Translations under genes and position numbers: made by a program | The notes under the pieces: generated by a model | The model's input: only the letters and a program-made list of their open reading frames with translations | Told to the model about the DNA's origin: nothing | Databases searched by the model: none | Part shown: positions 37,008 to 49,898 of the stretch, one piece after another | How positions within the stretch are numbered: the first letter of the stretch is position 1 | How the letters are laid out: every line of letters begins with the position of its first letter | Assembly (NCBI GenBank): GCA_002221725.1 | Contig: NJFT01000143.1 | Span: forward strand, 41,241 to 105,240 | Reading direction: 5' to 3' | Source: Scedosporium boydii | Taxonomy: Eukaryota > Ascomycota > Sordariomycetes > Microascales > Microascaceae | Length of the DNA stretch: 64,000 nt

Positions 37008-39771
37008 TCATGAGTCATATTTCAACTCGAACACCCGATACCTGCACCGATCTTGCCCAAGTAGACATACTCTGGCTGGCATTGGACCTCTCACATCACT
37101 TTTGTCGTGGATATCCATCTGCACAGGGATGAAGTCGTCGTCTTTTCCTAGTGGAATCTGAGTAGTTGCCACGGAACTGGGCTCGAGCTGGTGGGGAGCG
37201 GGAAGTGGTGTCGAGGGAGTGTGAGAGGTCCATGGGAGGGTCGTGGTTTTGAGAGGCAGGGAGGTGAGGGAAGGAGTCGAGCCTATTCTTGAGTTAGATT
37301 ATAGACAGGGCTTCTGGCAAAAGGGTGTCGGGGAAGGGGGGAAATGACGGACCTGTTTGAGAGCCTAGGATGAGAAGAAGAGTAGGCGTTAGGAATTTGA
37401 CGTCGATGACTTTTTTGGGCGCGATGGAGATGGCACAGCAGTCTGTTTCGACGGTTCCGCTTATGCCGTTGACGATCGGCATGGAGGTTCGGAAGAGGAG
37501 AACTAAATATCGGTTAGTGACCTGTAATCTGAGATAGAAAGAATGTTGCTACTAAATCGACTATAAACTCACTCTCGCTATCCCGCTCTCTAGTAGCCAC
37601 GGCTGTATACGTCAGTCCGTCGAGGAGGTCCTGTTCTCGAATATTAGTAGCGCGTCCCGGGATAGGGAGGAAACCTCTACGTCCACATACCCCGGACCCG
37701 TGGACTGCATCCATACAGATATCGACTCCCGTAATCTCCCGGTCCAACGAAATTGTTGTCGCCTGCCCAAACCGAACGCTCCTCTTCTGAGCTTGTGCAA
37801 TATCACTAAACACGCCACTCGCCTTGTCCTCCAAATGACCTAGAAGCCAATGCACCTTTGGCAAGAATTCGGCCACCTGCTGTCTATTTTCTTGCTTCTT
37901 CAGCTGAACATCAAGAGTCTCGAGGAGAGACGCTCCCTTGGCGATTGCTTCCCAGTCGCCACCCGTTTCATCGTCCACCAGAAAGATGGACAACGGACTC
38001 CGAAGGAGATATTTCTGGATATAAGCTAGTATATGAGCATTATTCATCGTCGCCTCCTTCTCCATGAGTTCATCGCTGCCGGAACTCGTGGCAAGACGAT
38101 CGATCTGGAACCTCAGCCACGACGAGAAGGACGTGAAGAGCTCGAGCTCCTCCATTACTACGAGGAGCATTCGGTGGCCGACGAGGGTGAGGCAGGCGAC
38201 GGTGTCCATGAGGCGGGAGATCTGGGTGGCTGCTAGGCCGGTGTCGTCACGGGATTCGTAGAATTGGGCTAGGCCTTTGAGACGGCTGAGAATGACACCG
38301 CAGCGGCTAAGGGCGGGGAGGAAGTTTTCGTGGATGATGCTTCGGAGGTTTTCGAGGCCAGATACTACGGCTCTGTCCCATCTCTTATGACCCTACACCC
38401 AGAGTTAGATAAAATCAGATCCAATTCGAGCTTGAAAATTGATGTGGGGTAAGTCACCTACCCTTTCTGCGAGGCTGTCTACTAGCCACTCCTTCACGAT
38501 CTCATATGTGTGTCCCGTGACGAGCGTATGATAGAGTGCAGAGACAATATCCCTGGGCCCCATTTCGGCACCCTCTAGGTCCTCCTGAACGTTTGCTAGG
38601 AACCGCGATGGTAGGTCCCTAGTGTTCTTATACTCTACCTGCATGTGGAGGAATGCTTGCCTTAGATATCTTAATAGCTTCTGAAGGGTGGTCAACTTAG
38701 AAGCTAAGAGAGATAGGTTAATAGGTGAGGACACGATGAATGAGAGGTCCATTGGGACAATGTCGAGCGTGTTACGAGATTCGCCTGTGGATTTGAAGAC
38801 GAGTGAATGCGTGGAGAGATCGCGGTGCGAAGCATGATGGATTAGGCGCACGTCGGCGTGGGCGTCTTTGGGAGATGGATAGTTGAACGTTCCCACAGTA
38901 AAGGAATCGTAGATGCTGAGATGGACATTGCCCTTATCGGTACCCACAATCATGATGGATACTTCCTCGCTATCTTCGGGTTTGAAAGGCTGGAAGAGAA
39001 AGTCGATTCCAGTCCTCAATGTGAAGACCGTCGAGTCCTCTCTGCGTAGGTTGTTAGTACTGACTCCGTCATGTCATTCCGAAAAAAGAGACGTAGACCT
39101 ACCCATTCCCGGCACTCCCACTTGGTAAGGGGCTGATCTTAGGCAACGCCGTATCTACCTCCAAGAAGGTAAGTTCACGAGGTAGATCGGCAGCGAAAAC
39201 GTCCTTCCCTAACACGCCCAGCCACGTAGGCGATGCTGTACTTGTGCGTCTCTCTGACTTCTTTGTGACGCTATTGCTCGTCCACCCAATATGCGAAATC
39301 TTGGCCTCCCCGGCCTCGGTGACTTTGATATTATGTGCTGCTTTGTTGTTCTCGAGACCCATCAAGCGGACGTATCCATCATCCCACGCAACGGCTACAA
39401 ACTGGCCTATGGTCCATGTGAGCAAAACCCTTCTTCTCTCACGTCCCCTGCTCCATCTTATGTAGTCCCTTCTTTCTTGAACGCCCCCAGTCGGAAACGC
39501 ATTGATAGCTAACTGAAGGAAAAGGACAAAACATACCATCTGGCTTCCATTTCACAGCCGTAACCGTTGATGATTCTCCCCTTCGGCCCTTCGCTCCCTG
39601 ATGGATCTTCGACACAACCTCATTCTTCGGCCGGTATATGAAAACATTGCCCGCTGCGCTATCCCAAGTAACAGATAGATCAACTGTCGGCGAGCTCACG
39701 GGCAGTCCAGGCTGTGTCGCATGGTCGTACTTTGTCTCACTAAATGTGGAGAGGGAAATTTGGGCCACCAT
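37008..39771 (-). CDS. APC4: Anaphase-promoting complex subunit 4
   Basis: Seven exons on the minus strand: 39537-39771, 39103-39406, 38462-39041, 37691-38392, 37573-37630, 37353-37502 and 37008-37282, giving 767 residues. I chose the ATG at 39771 (AACAAAATGG context); a longer frame from 39936 is possible but begins with low-complexity Phe/Leu. The N-terminal part carries WD40-like repeats (VKWKPDG-QFVAVAWDDGYVRLMGLE). The central helical Apc4 domain includes WLVDSLAER-GHKRWDRAV, and the end holds ILLFRTSMPIVNG and ARVCLLGQDR. Apc4 is a scaffold subunit of the APC/C ubiquitin ligase, which drives mitotic exit. The intron at 37631-37690 is exactly 60 nt, so its retention would not shift frame. 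Confidence 0.9.
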
Positions 39772-40345
39772 TTTGTTCTCTACTACACGCCTGTCATGGG
39801 CTTGAGATGGACCAACTTGAATACCCTTCAACTTGCGCCTTTCTGCATCGGCACCGGGCAGAGGTGTGACGACGCGCGGTAGCCAGAAAAAAAAATAACT
39901 GAATCTCTCAAAAAAGAAAAGAAAAAGAAATACCATGGCTCGGCCCTAGGCCGACTGCAGACTGGGTTCTGTGAAAGTGGACGAGCAAAATGTAGTTTGG
40001 GTGAGGTTGAGCGCGTCTTCGTCTTCTATTAGCAACGCGGCTCGCACTGTTGTTTACCGCAAAACTTGGCTTGGAATACACAATATCCACAGTATAAATT
40101 AGCAAATTTGGAGGTCTTCACATCCAACTAAATAAAACATCGTCGAAGTTGATCAATCATCATCCATCTATTTAGATATATAGTTGACCTTCTCCCGTTA
40201 TGAATCAAGCACTCTGTGGCGCCAGACGCTCGTCGTTAGTCCTGCCAACCCTTTTTTTTTTTCAATCCCCTAAAAGACGCACGTCATACCATAAACATGT
40301 CCTCAACTCATCGAGCAATCCCGGAAATCAATGCTCTCCTTCAGT
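39772..40345. other. APC4 promoter and delta-COP 3' flank
   Basis: A tandem minus-strand gap. It contains the APC4 leader (A-rich on the plus strand around 39890-39935) and the delta-COP 3' UTR, with an oligo-T tract near 40252-40262. No gene seen. Confidence 0.55.
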
Positions 40346-42118
40346 CTATTCAATTACGTAGTTCTCTGCCGTAGACTTGACGTCCTTTGAGAAAGTGATC
40401 TCTTCATCCATATCAACAAGCGAGACGGAAGTTACCTGATACGTGAGTTAGCAAGAGAGGTGGTTGTGTAGGAGAAGGGAGAGCTAGAACATACATCAAC
40501 ATCGACATAGGGCGACGTCTTCTGGAACCGGACCGTCATAGGGAAGAAGTCGTTTTCGTCGTTGGCTTCTGCCTCAAATTCGAAAGATCCGCTTCCGTTA
40601 TCCTCGTCAATCGACCCAATGGTCCACTCGAGCATGTCGCCCATAATATCATACGTAGCATCAAAGCTTGATACAATGGGCTCAGATGCCTGGTACGGGA
40701 TCAAGACGCTGACGTCCTTCAAAGAGTCTCCACCAGTGAGCTCGTACTCGACAGTAATGTTATACTTGTCCGAGTCCTTGTTTATCCAGACGGTGAAAGT
40801 GATGGGGCAGGCACTGGAGTCATCCGTCTTGGGGGCGGCTCGCCACCGAAGCACGCCGACAGAGTTATTCACGGGGAATCCCTGAGCTACGTTGGCCATT
40901 TGAATGATCTTGGACTTATTGAAGGTGTTGCGGTCCACCTTGGGGTGCGTTCGGAATTGGACACCGTGGGACGAATTTGCGGTCAGTCCAAGCTGGATCC
41001 TGGTCAAGCTGGGATCGGAGATGCGTAGCGTAAGGTCGCCATTGACCGAAATCGAGTTGACGGCACCCTCCCGGGATAGGTTCGCCGTGATCGATTCTGA
41101 AATGATGACGTGAATAGCGTCACGATCCATGGTCGTCGAGGCACGAGGCGAGACTACTTGGGCGGCGGGAGCCGCAGTGGGAGCGACGAGCGGGCTGTCA
41201 TCAATCTCTGCACCCATTTCTCCGCGAACACGCTCAAACATGTCTGTCGTCTTAGACTTCTTGCCCAGTTGCATACCCTTACCCCTAAGCGCGACCGGCC
41301 TACACTCTGTTAGCAAAGGCATTGACGGTCGAGCGCGGAAACGTACTTATTGAACGTCTTGTTCTTCTCAGCCTCGTACGAGTCGTATGATTCTTGAGGG
41401 GCCGCCGGTCGGGATGGTGGGGTGTATGTAGGATAGACTGGCGTTCGAGGGACTCCGCGCATTCCCCTCGCAGATTCTTTGCGTTGCATTTCGAGTTGCT
41501 TGGCTTTGCGCTTCCTCTCCTCGGTGGCCTCGAGTTCCTTGTTCTATTCTGGGTGTTAGCACCTGCCCTGGAATGGTATGCTAAGATATTATGTATGCTC
41601 CGTACCCTGGCGATAATCTCCTGGATACGCTCTTCGTGGCTCTCCATCTCGAGGAATGTCTTGATCTGGCTGATGGTCAAGTTCTCGCGATATCCGAGAG
41701 TTACCAGCTCATCGAAAGCACTCAGAAGGTCGTAGGCATGTCGAAGAATTTCCCGTTCATCCAGGCTCTTGCATGTGCTGGTGACGACCTGGGCGAAGAG
41801 GTGGAGCGAATCTATGTCTTGGAGAATGTTGGACTGCTTGTTGGTGATGAGCACCATGTAGAGCTCGTCAAGCGGCTGGTATACAAAGCGGACATTATCC
41901 TGCTCAACCGTCGTATGTTGTGTACCGCTGTCAGCTAGCTTGGGGAACGAGGCGAGTAGGGCTTCTATTCTCGATCGGGGCATCTCGCGGAACTGCCTGG
42001 AGAGGACGGCCTTGCCCCCGCGGGTGCAGATGGAGGCGGCGAGGACAACCTAGACCACGATTAGCATTGGTCACCGCATAATCCAATAATGGTTTCCAAA
42101 ATTAACAATCATACCATG
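40346..42118 (-). CDS. RET2: Coatomer subunit delta (delta-COP)
   Basis: Five exons on the minus strand: 42116-42118, 41606-42049, 41347-41543, 40495-41299 and 40346-40435, giving 512 residues. Exon 1 is the ATG alone, spliced in phase 0 to GTTGTCCTC, giving MVVLAASICTRGGKAVLSRQ, the expected delta-COP start. The N-terminal longin-like domain (about 1-140) has LTISQIKTFLEMESHEERIQEII. A basic linker follows (NKELEATEERKRKAKQLEMQ), then the C-terminal mu-homology domain (about 250-512). Delta-COP is part of the F-COP subcomplex of coatomer and binds cargo for Golgi-to-ER retrograde transport. The first intron (66 nt) immediately follows the start codon. The gene is divergent from the DUF2420 gene. 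Confidence 0.94.
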
Positions 42119-42828
42119 TTGAAGTGTATACAGAGGTTGGCAGACTTAATGCTCGGTTCCTGAGATAGGGTCAAGGTCGGCCAAATAATGCCAGGTGGGA
42201 TGGATGTCCCAAGGTGTCCACTGCTTCTTGATTAGGGAGAGACCGCTAATGAACAACAGTGGCCGCAAGTGTCCGCCTGGCAAATTAGTCCCCCTCGAAC
42301 CCGATAGATAAATACCCTCTTTTACTAGGATAATCCCACATCTGGTGCAAGCACCATGAAAATGGAGCCAAGGAACGTGGGCGCAAGCACATGATAGTTG
42401 GCTGGCCCGTGCATGCTCCCAGTCGCTCCTCCCCGCCTAGTCCCATAATTAACCGCGCTTTTTCCAAGCTTCACCTTCGTAAAACGCGCTGGTCATTCAT
42501 ACCCATTCCTGCCTGTTGTCATTTTCCATCAACCCTTCTCCTTTACCATCTTTTTATCAGGTTCGAGAGGAAGCCATCTAGAATCGACGTTGGGATAATC
42601 TTATCGCGATTTCATAAGACTAGGACTTTATCCCCAGCCAGAAACGCAATATCGACTCAATAGGTGAAGCTTGGCGAAGTTGGCCACACGCTACCTAAGA
42701 ATAGACATTTGACCTTGACGGACCTCGGAACCCTCGCACGATCGCTTGCCCGCCCCCCTCAAATTAACTCTCCTATCTTCAGCTTTGAGCGATCCCTCAT
42801 CGAATGAAAATATCACGAAAGGTTTACT
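42119..42828. promoter_or_regulatory. Divergent intergenic region shared by delta-COP and the DUF2420 gene
   Basis: 710 bases lie between two divergent start codons, so both promoters must sit here or in the leaders. C/T-rich sequence at 42470-42560 fits a plus-strand leader. No specific transcription-factor site is claimed. Confidence 0.5.
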
Positions 42829-45079
42829 ATGGCAGCTGAAGTCTCACAAGCGCCCTTGGAGGGCCAGCTCGATACAGACCTCGCCTTTGGTGGTGATCTA
42901 GGTCGCGACACGGGACTCGAACTACTTGAATCGAATGAAAGCGCTGCAGGTATCACGGAGGCTGAGCGATTCTCTACCGACCCCGCTTCCAAAGCGACCG
43001 ATAGTTTGAACGAGATAGACTGGGAGGAACATCCCCAACCCGACGGCAATGATGAGTCTCCAGTAGAGCCCGAGTTGAATGATACTACCGATGGTAGTGC
43101 TCCTCACTCTTCGTTTGATGTTCATATGGACGAGTCAGAATTTAAACTCGATGCATCGGCGGATGCTGTCGTTAATCCAGGTGGCGAGCAAGAGGAGGGT
43201 GAAGCCGAGAATGGCGGTTTTGATGATGATGGTGGTGGTGATGCTCCCAACCCGAACGATAATTCTGTGGGCGAGGAGGTTGTGGAGCATGAAATCAACT
43301 ATGACGAAGAAGAGGACGAAGAGAAATTGGATGCTGATATTGAGGTTGAAGACGTTTCACTTGAGTATCAACCCACTCCTGGCCAGGGAGCAGAGAGTCA
43401 CGTCCATTCGGACGCGGATGTTTCCGAGGAAATTGGCCACGATGTGGAAGAGGAGCAAGACGAGGATGAGGACCAATCTGAGCAAGTAGCAGCTCCTGAC
43501 GATCACTCTACAGACGAATCCGAGGACGACCAGGGGGAGCTGCCTACATCGTGTCCTGACATTTCTGTTACCTATCGGAACCAGGAGTACCCTCTCATCC
43601 ACGGTCAGAATAACGCCGACGTTCAAATGGGTTTCTTTGAAGACGTTGCCGTGCTTGACTTGACCGTGGACAACCTCCTTTCTAGGTTTCGGCAGGAACT
43701 CGTCGACGATCTTGGCGAGCAAGATGAACTGGTTCTCCAAGTCGACGAGCTTGGTTTGGAATATGCCGAGGTACGTTGTGACTGTTCTCTTTTCCTATAT
43801 TTACGATTGTACTAACTTTTTTCAATAGTCCACCCAACGTGATCACCTCTCGGGCGTTACGCTCAGGCAGCTCCACGAGATATTTGATCAGCTGGTGAAG
43901 AATCAGGATCCCGATGCATCGCGCCCCCTATACACTAACCTTATTGTCCGCCCGCACCCTGCTAAGCGCTTGGAGCTGCTTATCGATGAGGCTTTCAACG
44001 GCAAAGGCCTCGATGAGATTATCTATTGGTTTCAGCCTAACGTCCATGGCCAAGCAGGTCACACTGAGAGTAATGTGGATATGAACGTCGACGTTAGCAG
44101 TGATGGCGACGGCGCAGATGAATATATTTCCGGTGACGCAGAGGAAGAGGATGTGTCCGCTAATGACGACCTGGTTTCGGAGCAAGATGATGAGGAGATT
44201 AGCGAGAATGAGCCGGAGCCCTCGGGCGATGACCGAGATGACGATATTACGGAAGATCAGTACTACGATAACGGTAGTAGAGATCTCGATGAGGCTGAGG
44301 AGACGACCGATCATCAGTATGCCGATGAAGTCGGAATGAATGAGCTCACGGAGGAGCAAGCCCAACTGCTGGAATCTGCACAAGATAACGAAGCTCTCAT
44401 CAACGATCTGGTCGCAGCAGATGTGACTGAAGTGGAGGAAGTGGCAACATCAAATGGTAGTAGCCAACTTCTCCTTCGTCGACTCCCCAAACAGTGTCTC
44501 TGTATATTCTGTGTCTTCGGTCCCGTCATAGATTGGGAGACAGAAGCGGAATTAAAGAGGCTCAAAGCGGATTGGCACGAGGAAGCGGCCACTGACTTAC
44601 GTGTAATGCCAGACAAAGTGCGCGACGACCTTACGACAGAACAACCCGCCGACGAAGTGTTAGATGAAGGATTCGACCTCATTGAGATGATTGACGACGA
44701 CGACAACAACGGTGCCCTTGAACTTGGCCAAGTCGATGCGGCAGATAGTAGCGCCACAGCGACGCTCGATGGCCACGCCGATAATGAAATCGACTACGAC
44801 GACCATAATGTAAACGGTGATGCGATCCCCGATATTGGCGAGTCCGCGATTGCTGGTGAACCTCTGGAAGAGATAGACTGGCGCGATTTCCCTGACGAAA
44901 ACGATGCCAGTAACGAGAAGGAGACAATGAGTGTTTCGGGAAAACGGCCTCACTCCGAGATAAATGACGGAGGAGAGTTTGACTTGGACAATGAGAATGG
45001 TATGTCCTCACCCGCATAACTAACCTGTGAGCCGCACCTACTAACTAATCTTGTAGACGTCAAGCGTCGTCGTTCTTAG
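42829..45079 (+). CDS. Acidic DUF2420-domain protein
   Basis: Exons: 42829-43770, 43829-44999 and 45057-45079, 711 residues as drawn. A further GT-AG segment at 44457-44531 (75 nt, frame-preserving) is probably also an intron; removing it leaves 686 residues. The N-terminus and C-terminal half are very rich in Asp and Glu and presumably disordered. The central DUF2420 domain runs from about DISVTYRNQEYPLI through LHEIFDQLVKNQDPDASRPL to DEAFNGKGLDEI. The tail ends in basic DVKRRRS, possibly a nuclear localisation signal (KRRR). The motif EIDW recurs (NEIDWEEHP, EEIDWRDFP). The function of DUF2420 proteins is not established, though a nuclear or chromatin-associated role would fit the composition. 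Confidence 0.85.
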
Positions 45080-48000
45080 CGACCTCGTCAACAACTATCC
45101 CATCCCCTAACCAGTATCCCTTTCAAAGCAACAGCCCCCCCCCTTCCGCATTTTCCTTTTCCTTCCCTATTCACGCATGGTACCCCATGACGCAATCTCC
45201 ATGATGGCGAAGTATATCCCGCCGAGAGGTTTCTGGCCTCGATGGCGGCATTTTACTTCACAGGCAATTATCCTCACCACCAGTCCCCTCCAACGGATTG
45301 GTAAAGCACCAGCGGGCCCAGTAAGCCCAAGTACACCCAATTTTGAGGAATAACTGGAGATATATTCACCCAAGGTAGGTGGCAATCGTTGATGAACAAT
45401 ACTAATCTTACCCCCCGCTGTCCTGGTCTGTCATCACCTGGCGAGTTCGAAAATGAACCATGACCTTTTATGACCCTATGCAGACTTTGTTTCGATAGTG
45501 GTTCTAGGACAGGTTTGGGGTGGCGACAAACAGCATTAAGAGACAGTCAAAGACCTTTTGAGCTCGACGGTCAATCGGGGGATACCCCCTCATGACGCGA
45601 CCCACCGTTTAATTTCGATATTTTCTTGTTGATGAGGCGTTTCTTCTCCTCCACCACCTCATCCTCCTTCTTCTTTATCTTTATCACGGCGTTATGGAAA
45701 GGGTGGCCCCTACTTGATTGATACCAGCAAGGCGGCGTAGCTCTCTACCTGTCTCGATGTTTCGGGTTTTAGTAGGAAGGTCCATTGGAGTTCGGTTATT
45801 TTCATGTCGTCTTTTCGTTTCGGGAAGGAAAACGTCCAGTATAGAAGCAAAATTGGGTTGGCGAATTCTCGGGTTTCGCCGTGGAGTCTGGTCACTGATT
45901 CGTTTTGCAGTGCTCAGTCGGTAGTTAGCACCTCTTTGATTTTTCACTTTTCACTGCTTATATCCCGCTCATTCCGTTCCCTCGTGAAGTCTGAGATGCT
46001 CGCATCGCTCATAAATCTCTGCACAACTAGCTGCGCAGCATCGGGATCATCGGGATCCTCTCTAACCCGGATCACAGAAGTCGTGCAGTTCCGTGCTTCC
46101 GGGAGGTTGGTGATTGTGGAGTTCTTGCTTTCTTGACAACATCAAGTAGTGTACACTCCATCTAGCGTATATCTCGATGCGGCTTACGAAGTACTTAAAC
46201 TAGATCGGGATCCAACCCGCCCCTGTCCCCCTGCAGGACCCATTCCATTCCGTGGACTCAGATTGCGTGTCCTCTATTATTGATCCTACTGACAACGCTA
46301 TGCTACTTTGTAGCTTGGTAGTACCCATCTTTGACATCCTGGAGGTGAGGTCGACGGCTAGTGCAAGAAATGTTTTGAAACATTTCACAGTTGGCCCAAG
46401 CATGGATCCTCCGCACTACTAATATTAGATCCAGCTTGGTGGTTGAGATGTAATGATTTTTGAGTGGTCAACGCATATTGAAGGACACTTGGCGCTGGGA
46501 AGCCAGCAGGCCACAAATAATCGAGTCCGTCTCGGGACCGGGATTCCAAGCTTGAATTGATCTCAATTGAAGTTTACGAAGTACTGCCACAGGTCCTGAA
46601 AAGATTGATACGATAAATTTATGGCACCACATGAAGCGGATAATAGCATTGTTTCCTCGATTAACCATGGCAAAGACTGGCGCCGTGGGGATCGACGTCG
46701 CAAGGGCTTCAGGGCAGGGGGCATCCCGAGGGAGCTAGGACTGGCTAATGGGATCGAGAGTGGACCGGGCAAGTCACCAGTCGTCGGCACTGGACCTCAT
46801 ACAACTCCATTCCTCGTCTTAGGGTGATTGAGACTTTCGTTTCGAAAATGGAGATGCCACTAAACCCCACTTTAGCCCTTGTTCGGTTGTGGCTATGTTT
46901 CGCGGGGGATCCAACTGTGGAAACCGTTGCTCTTAGAAGACATCGCTAATCTGAGTCCTAATAGAAGGCGAGAAACATCAATAAAACTCAACGTTCAATG
47001 TTGTACAACTGGCTTCGACTGGCTTCAACGAGCCTCTTCTGTGTAATCGTCACTAAGAAAAAAAATATTCAATACGAAGTTTCTCTGGGGGAAGGAGTCA
47101 TGGATTTGATGCAGAATTAATACGATATCCTTCGTACCAATACCAACGGAGTCACCGGGCGGGAAACGGACTTCTACAGCCGGATGTGTCCGTCCTCAAT
47201 ACAGACATCAAATTAGCGTTCGATACTGAGTTCAGTCGCCGATTTCGTGTTCCTGGTGTCAGAACTCACTAAATTTAGAGCCAAAATAGAACCTGCCGCG
47301 CTGAAAAGGTACAATCGGACAAACCAGACAAGTACTTGAGGGAGGCTCCCAAGTACCCTAACCTCTACCTCCTTCCCGACACTTCAAAAATTGTATTTCC
47401 CGCAGCATTTGCAGGGGCCTGAGTCTGAAACTCGAAGTACCAGAGGCTTCGTAATCATGTTGGAGGGTACATTCGTCCCAGCAGAACATGCTCTCCAATT
47501 ATTGTTAGCATCTGAAAAGGCAGGTAACACAGGAGGGTACCAATAACGTTGTGCTCAGAGGAGAGTCTTGCTTGCGACGCAAAGCGCACTATTCGCACAT
47601 TTTCCACACGTACTTGCCCCTTATGTCCTAGTTATGCAGGGTGACAGGTCCATACATGCAATAATACAGTGGGATGGTACACAACTATGTACATCAAAAG
47701 CAATTGTGCAGGGACCCTTAAGTACCCTCCCCTTTCCAGTAAGTACTTGTGTACCTTGTTTCCAGTTATCCAGTTACCTGACCGTAACTGACCCTTTTTA
47801 TCCACGAAACAGAGACCCTGCCTCTCCCCTTCGCAAAATCGCCAGCGCACCTCGTCCTTCGTTCTCCAAAGGCCACATCCAGATCTCGAGTCCCCTCACT
47901 AAACAGCACAACGCTCTTTCCACGCCCTCCGAATAGACCGCGATTCTCCACAGACGGTCCCCAAACCCAGAGGAATCTATCCGATGCATTAACATTAGCA

Positions 48001-48228
48001 AGCAATCCTGTCTAGCGACCCCTCCCTCCTCTCTTCGTCCTCCATCCTCCGCCCAGTCGCCTCGCCCGGCGCGAGCCTGCCCAACTCCTCTGTCCACCGA
48101 TTTGTGCGCAAGCTATATAGATCAATTTTTTCCTTGAAAGATCTTATATCGACCTCGCCCTAAAGGCTACTACCGTCTTCCATCCGTCGTTTTGAACTCT
48201 CGATTGCAGCGCCGTCGGTTCGCCCAAG
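45080..48228. other. 3.1-kb non-coding stretch before the NIPA-like gene
   Basis: No exon supported. Two exact TACGAAGTA copies, both extended to TTACGAAGTACT, lie at 46185-46193 and 46575-46583, with a partial copy at 47074. Bases 47800-48228 become C-rich and read as the leader of the transporter gene. Confidence 0.5.
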
Positions 48229-49898
48229 ATGATGCTCGAGGAGAAGTATGTAGCCTCGATCGATGCGGTTTCCCGGATGGACGCCCTCTTTTCGCACTGC
48301 TGAATCTGTCCTGAATGGGCGTTTGCTGATTGGCATCTTGAATACAGATATATCGGCCTCGGGTTGGCCATGACCTCGAGTCTGGCGATTGGTATGTATG
48401 CCCCATTCCTTTTATTCTGCTGCCTGCGCTAATCCCGATCCCACCTAGGCACGAGCTTTGTTATCACGAAGAAGGTACACAACACCACCCGCACGAATAT
48501 GATATAGCTCTGCGGTTCTCTGCGGCCTCGGAATGCGGTTTTCGATATTAACTTGATTATTGTAGGGTTTACAAGATGCCGAGAAGCGACATGGATTTGA
48601 AGGAGAAGGCTTCGTATACCTTCGGAGCCCCATCTGGTGGGCGGGCATTGGGACCTGTGCGTGCTTGCGATATCCTTTTGTTTGGTTACCACCAGGTAGC
48701 TTACTGACCGTCTCTCTCTCCTCCTCTAGTGGGTATTGGTGAAGTGTGCAACTTCGCCGCCTATGCCTTTGCGCCGGCCATTCTCGTCACACCTCTAGGT
48801 GCCCTGAGCGTCCTCATTGGGGCTGTTCTTGGTTCTTACTTCTTGAAGGAAGAGCTTGGTATTCTGGGCAAACTCGGCAGCGCAATATGTCTCATTGGCA
48901 CAGTTATCATTGTTCTCCATGCCCCTCCAGATGAGGAAATCGAAACCATCGACCAGATCCTGCATTACGCTATCCAACCAGGTATGCCCGTCTCAAGTGA
49001 TTTTGGGGCTTCCTAGCTACTCCTTTGCTGGGTGGAGCTAACGCTGCGCTCGCTTCTAGGGTTCCTACTTTATGCGATTGCAGTGGCCGTATACTCGATC
49101 GTCATGATATACAAGGTCGCCCCCGTCCATGGAAAGAAGAACGCGCTCATTTTCCTGTCCATCTGCTCCACAGTTGGCTCTGTCTCGGTCATGGCTGTCA
49201 AGGCTTTCGGCATTGCCCTGAAGCTCACGCTTGCCGGAAACAACCAATTCTCGCATCCGTCCACTTATGTTTTCTTGCTCTTGACCATTGTCTGCATCGT
49301 CACCCAGATGAACTACTTCAACAAGGCCCTTGCCTGCTTCCCTGCCAATATGTATGTGTCTCTGCCATCTAGCTAGCGATAGCCCCGAATTCTAACCCCC
49401 ACCTGAACTAGCGTCAACCCTCTCTACTATGTCACGTTCACCACCGCTACGCTCTGCGCCTCATTCATCCTCTTCGGCGGCTTCAACACGACCGACACCG
49501 TGACTATCATTTCGCTTCTCAGCGGGTTCCTCGTCACCTTCGCCGGTGTCTACTTATTGAATCTCTCTCGCGGCGACCCCAATGGCCACAAGCTAATCTC
49601 GGGCCGTCCTAGCATGGATGTCTCCGGTACTGATATGGTCTCGAGCATCCAGACTCGCCTGAGTATGCAATCTAGGAGAAGCCTCGACCCCCACCGCCGT
49701 CTCAGTGTGAGCAGTCAGCATGGTGACCGAGAAGGTCTCATGAGGGGTTATGATGAGGAATCTGGTGCCTTCGGCCTCACCGACCTAGCGGAGGAGAGCG
49801 ATGACGATGGCATCGGTAGGCCTAACGGATCCACAAATGGCAACAAGAGGACATACGGTGACTCGATAGAGCTGCAAGAACGCAAGTCCGACTCATAA
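48229..49898 (+). CDS. NIPA-like magnesium transporter (DUF803 family)
   Basis: Seven exons: 48229-48245, 48348-48391, 48449-48474, 48566-48656, 48730-48981, 49060-49351 and 49412-49898, giving 402 residues. All six introns have GT-AG ends and keep phase across KYIGLGLAM, IGTSFVITKKGLQDAEK and FPANIVNPLYYV. About nine hydrophobic helices span residues 5-300, as in the NIPA subfamily of the drug/metabolite transporter superfamily. GLAMTSSLAIGTSFVITKKGL and ILVTPLGALSVLIGAVL are family-typical. A hydrophilic C-terminal tail of about 100 residues carries Ser/Arg-rich stretches that could be phosphorylated. NIPA proteins carry Mg2+ across plasma or endosomal membranes; substrate here is inferred. 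Two adjacent ATGs start the frame; I use the first. Confidence 0.92.
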
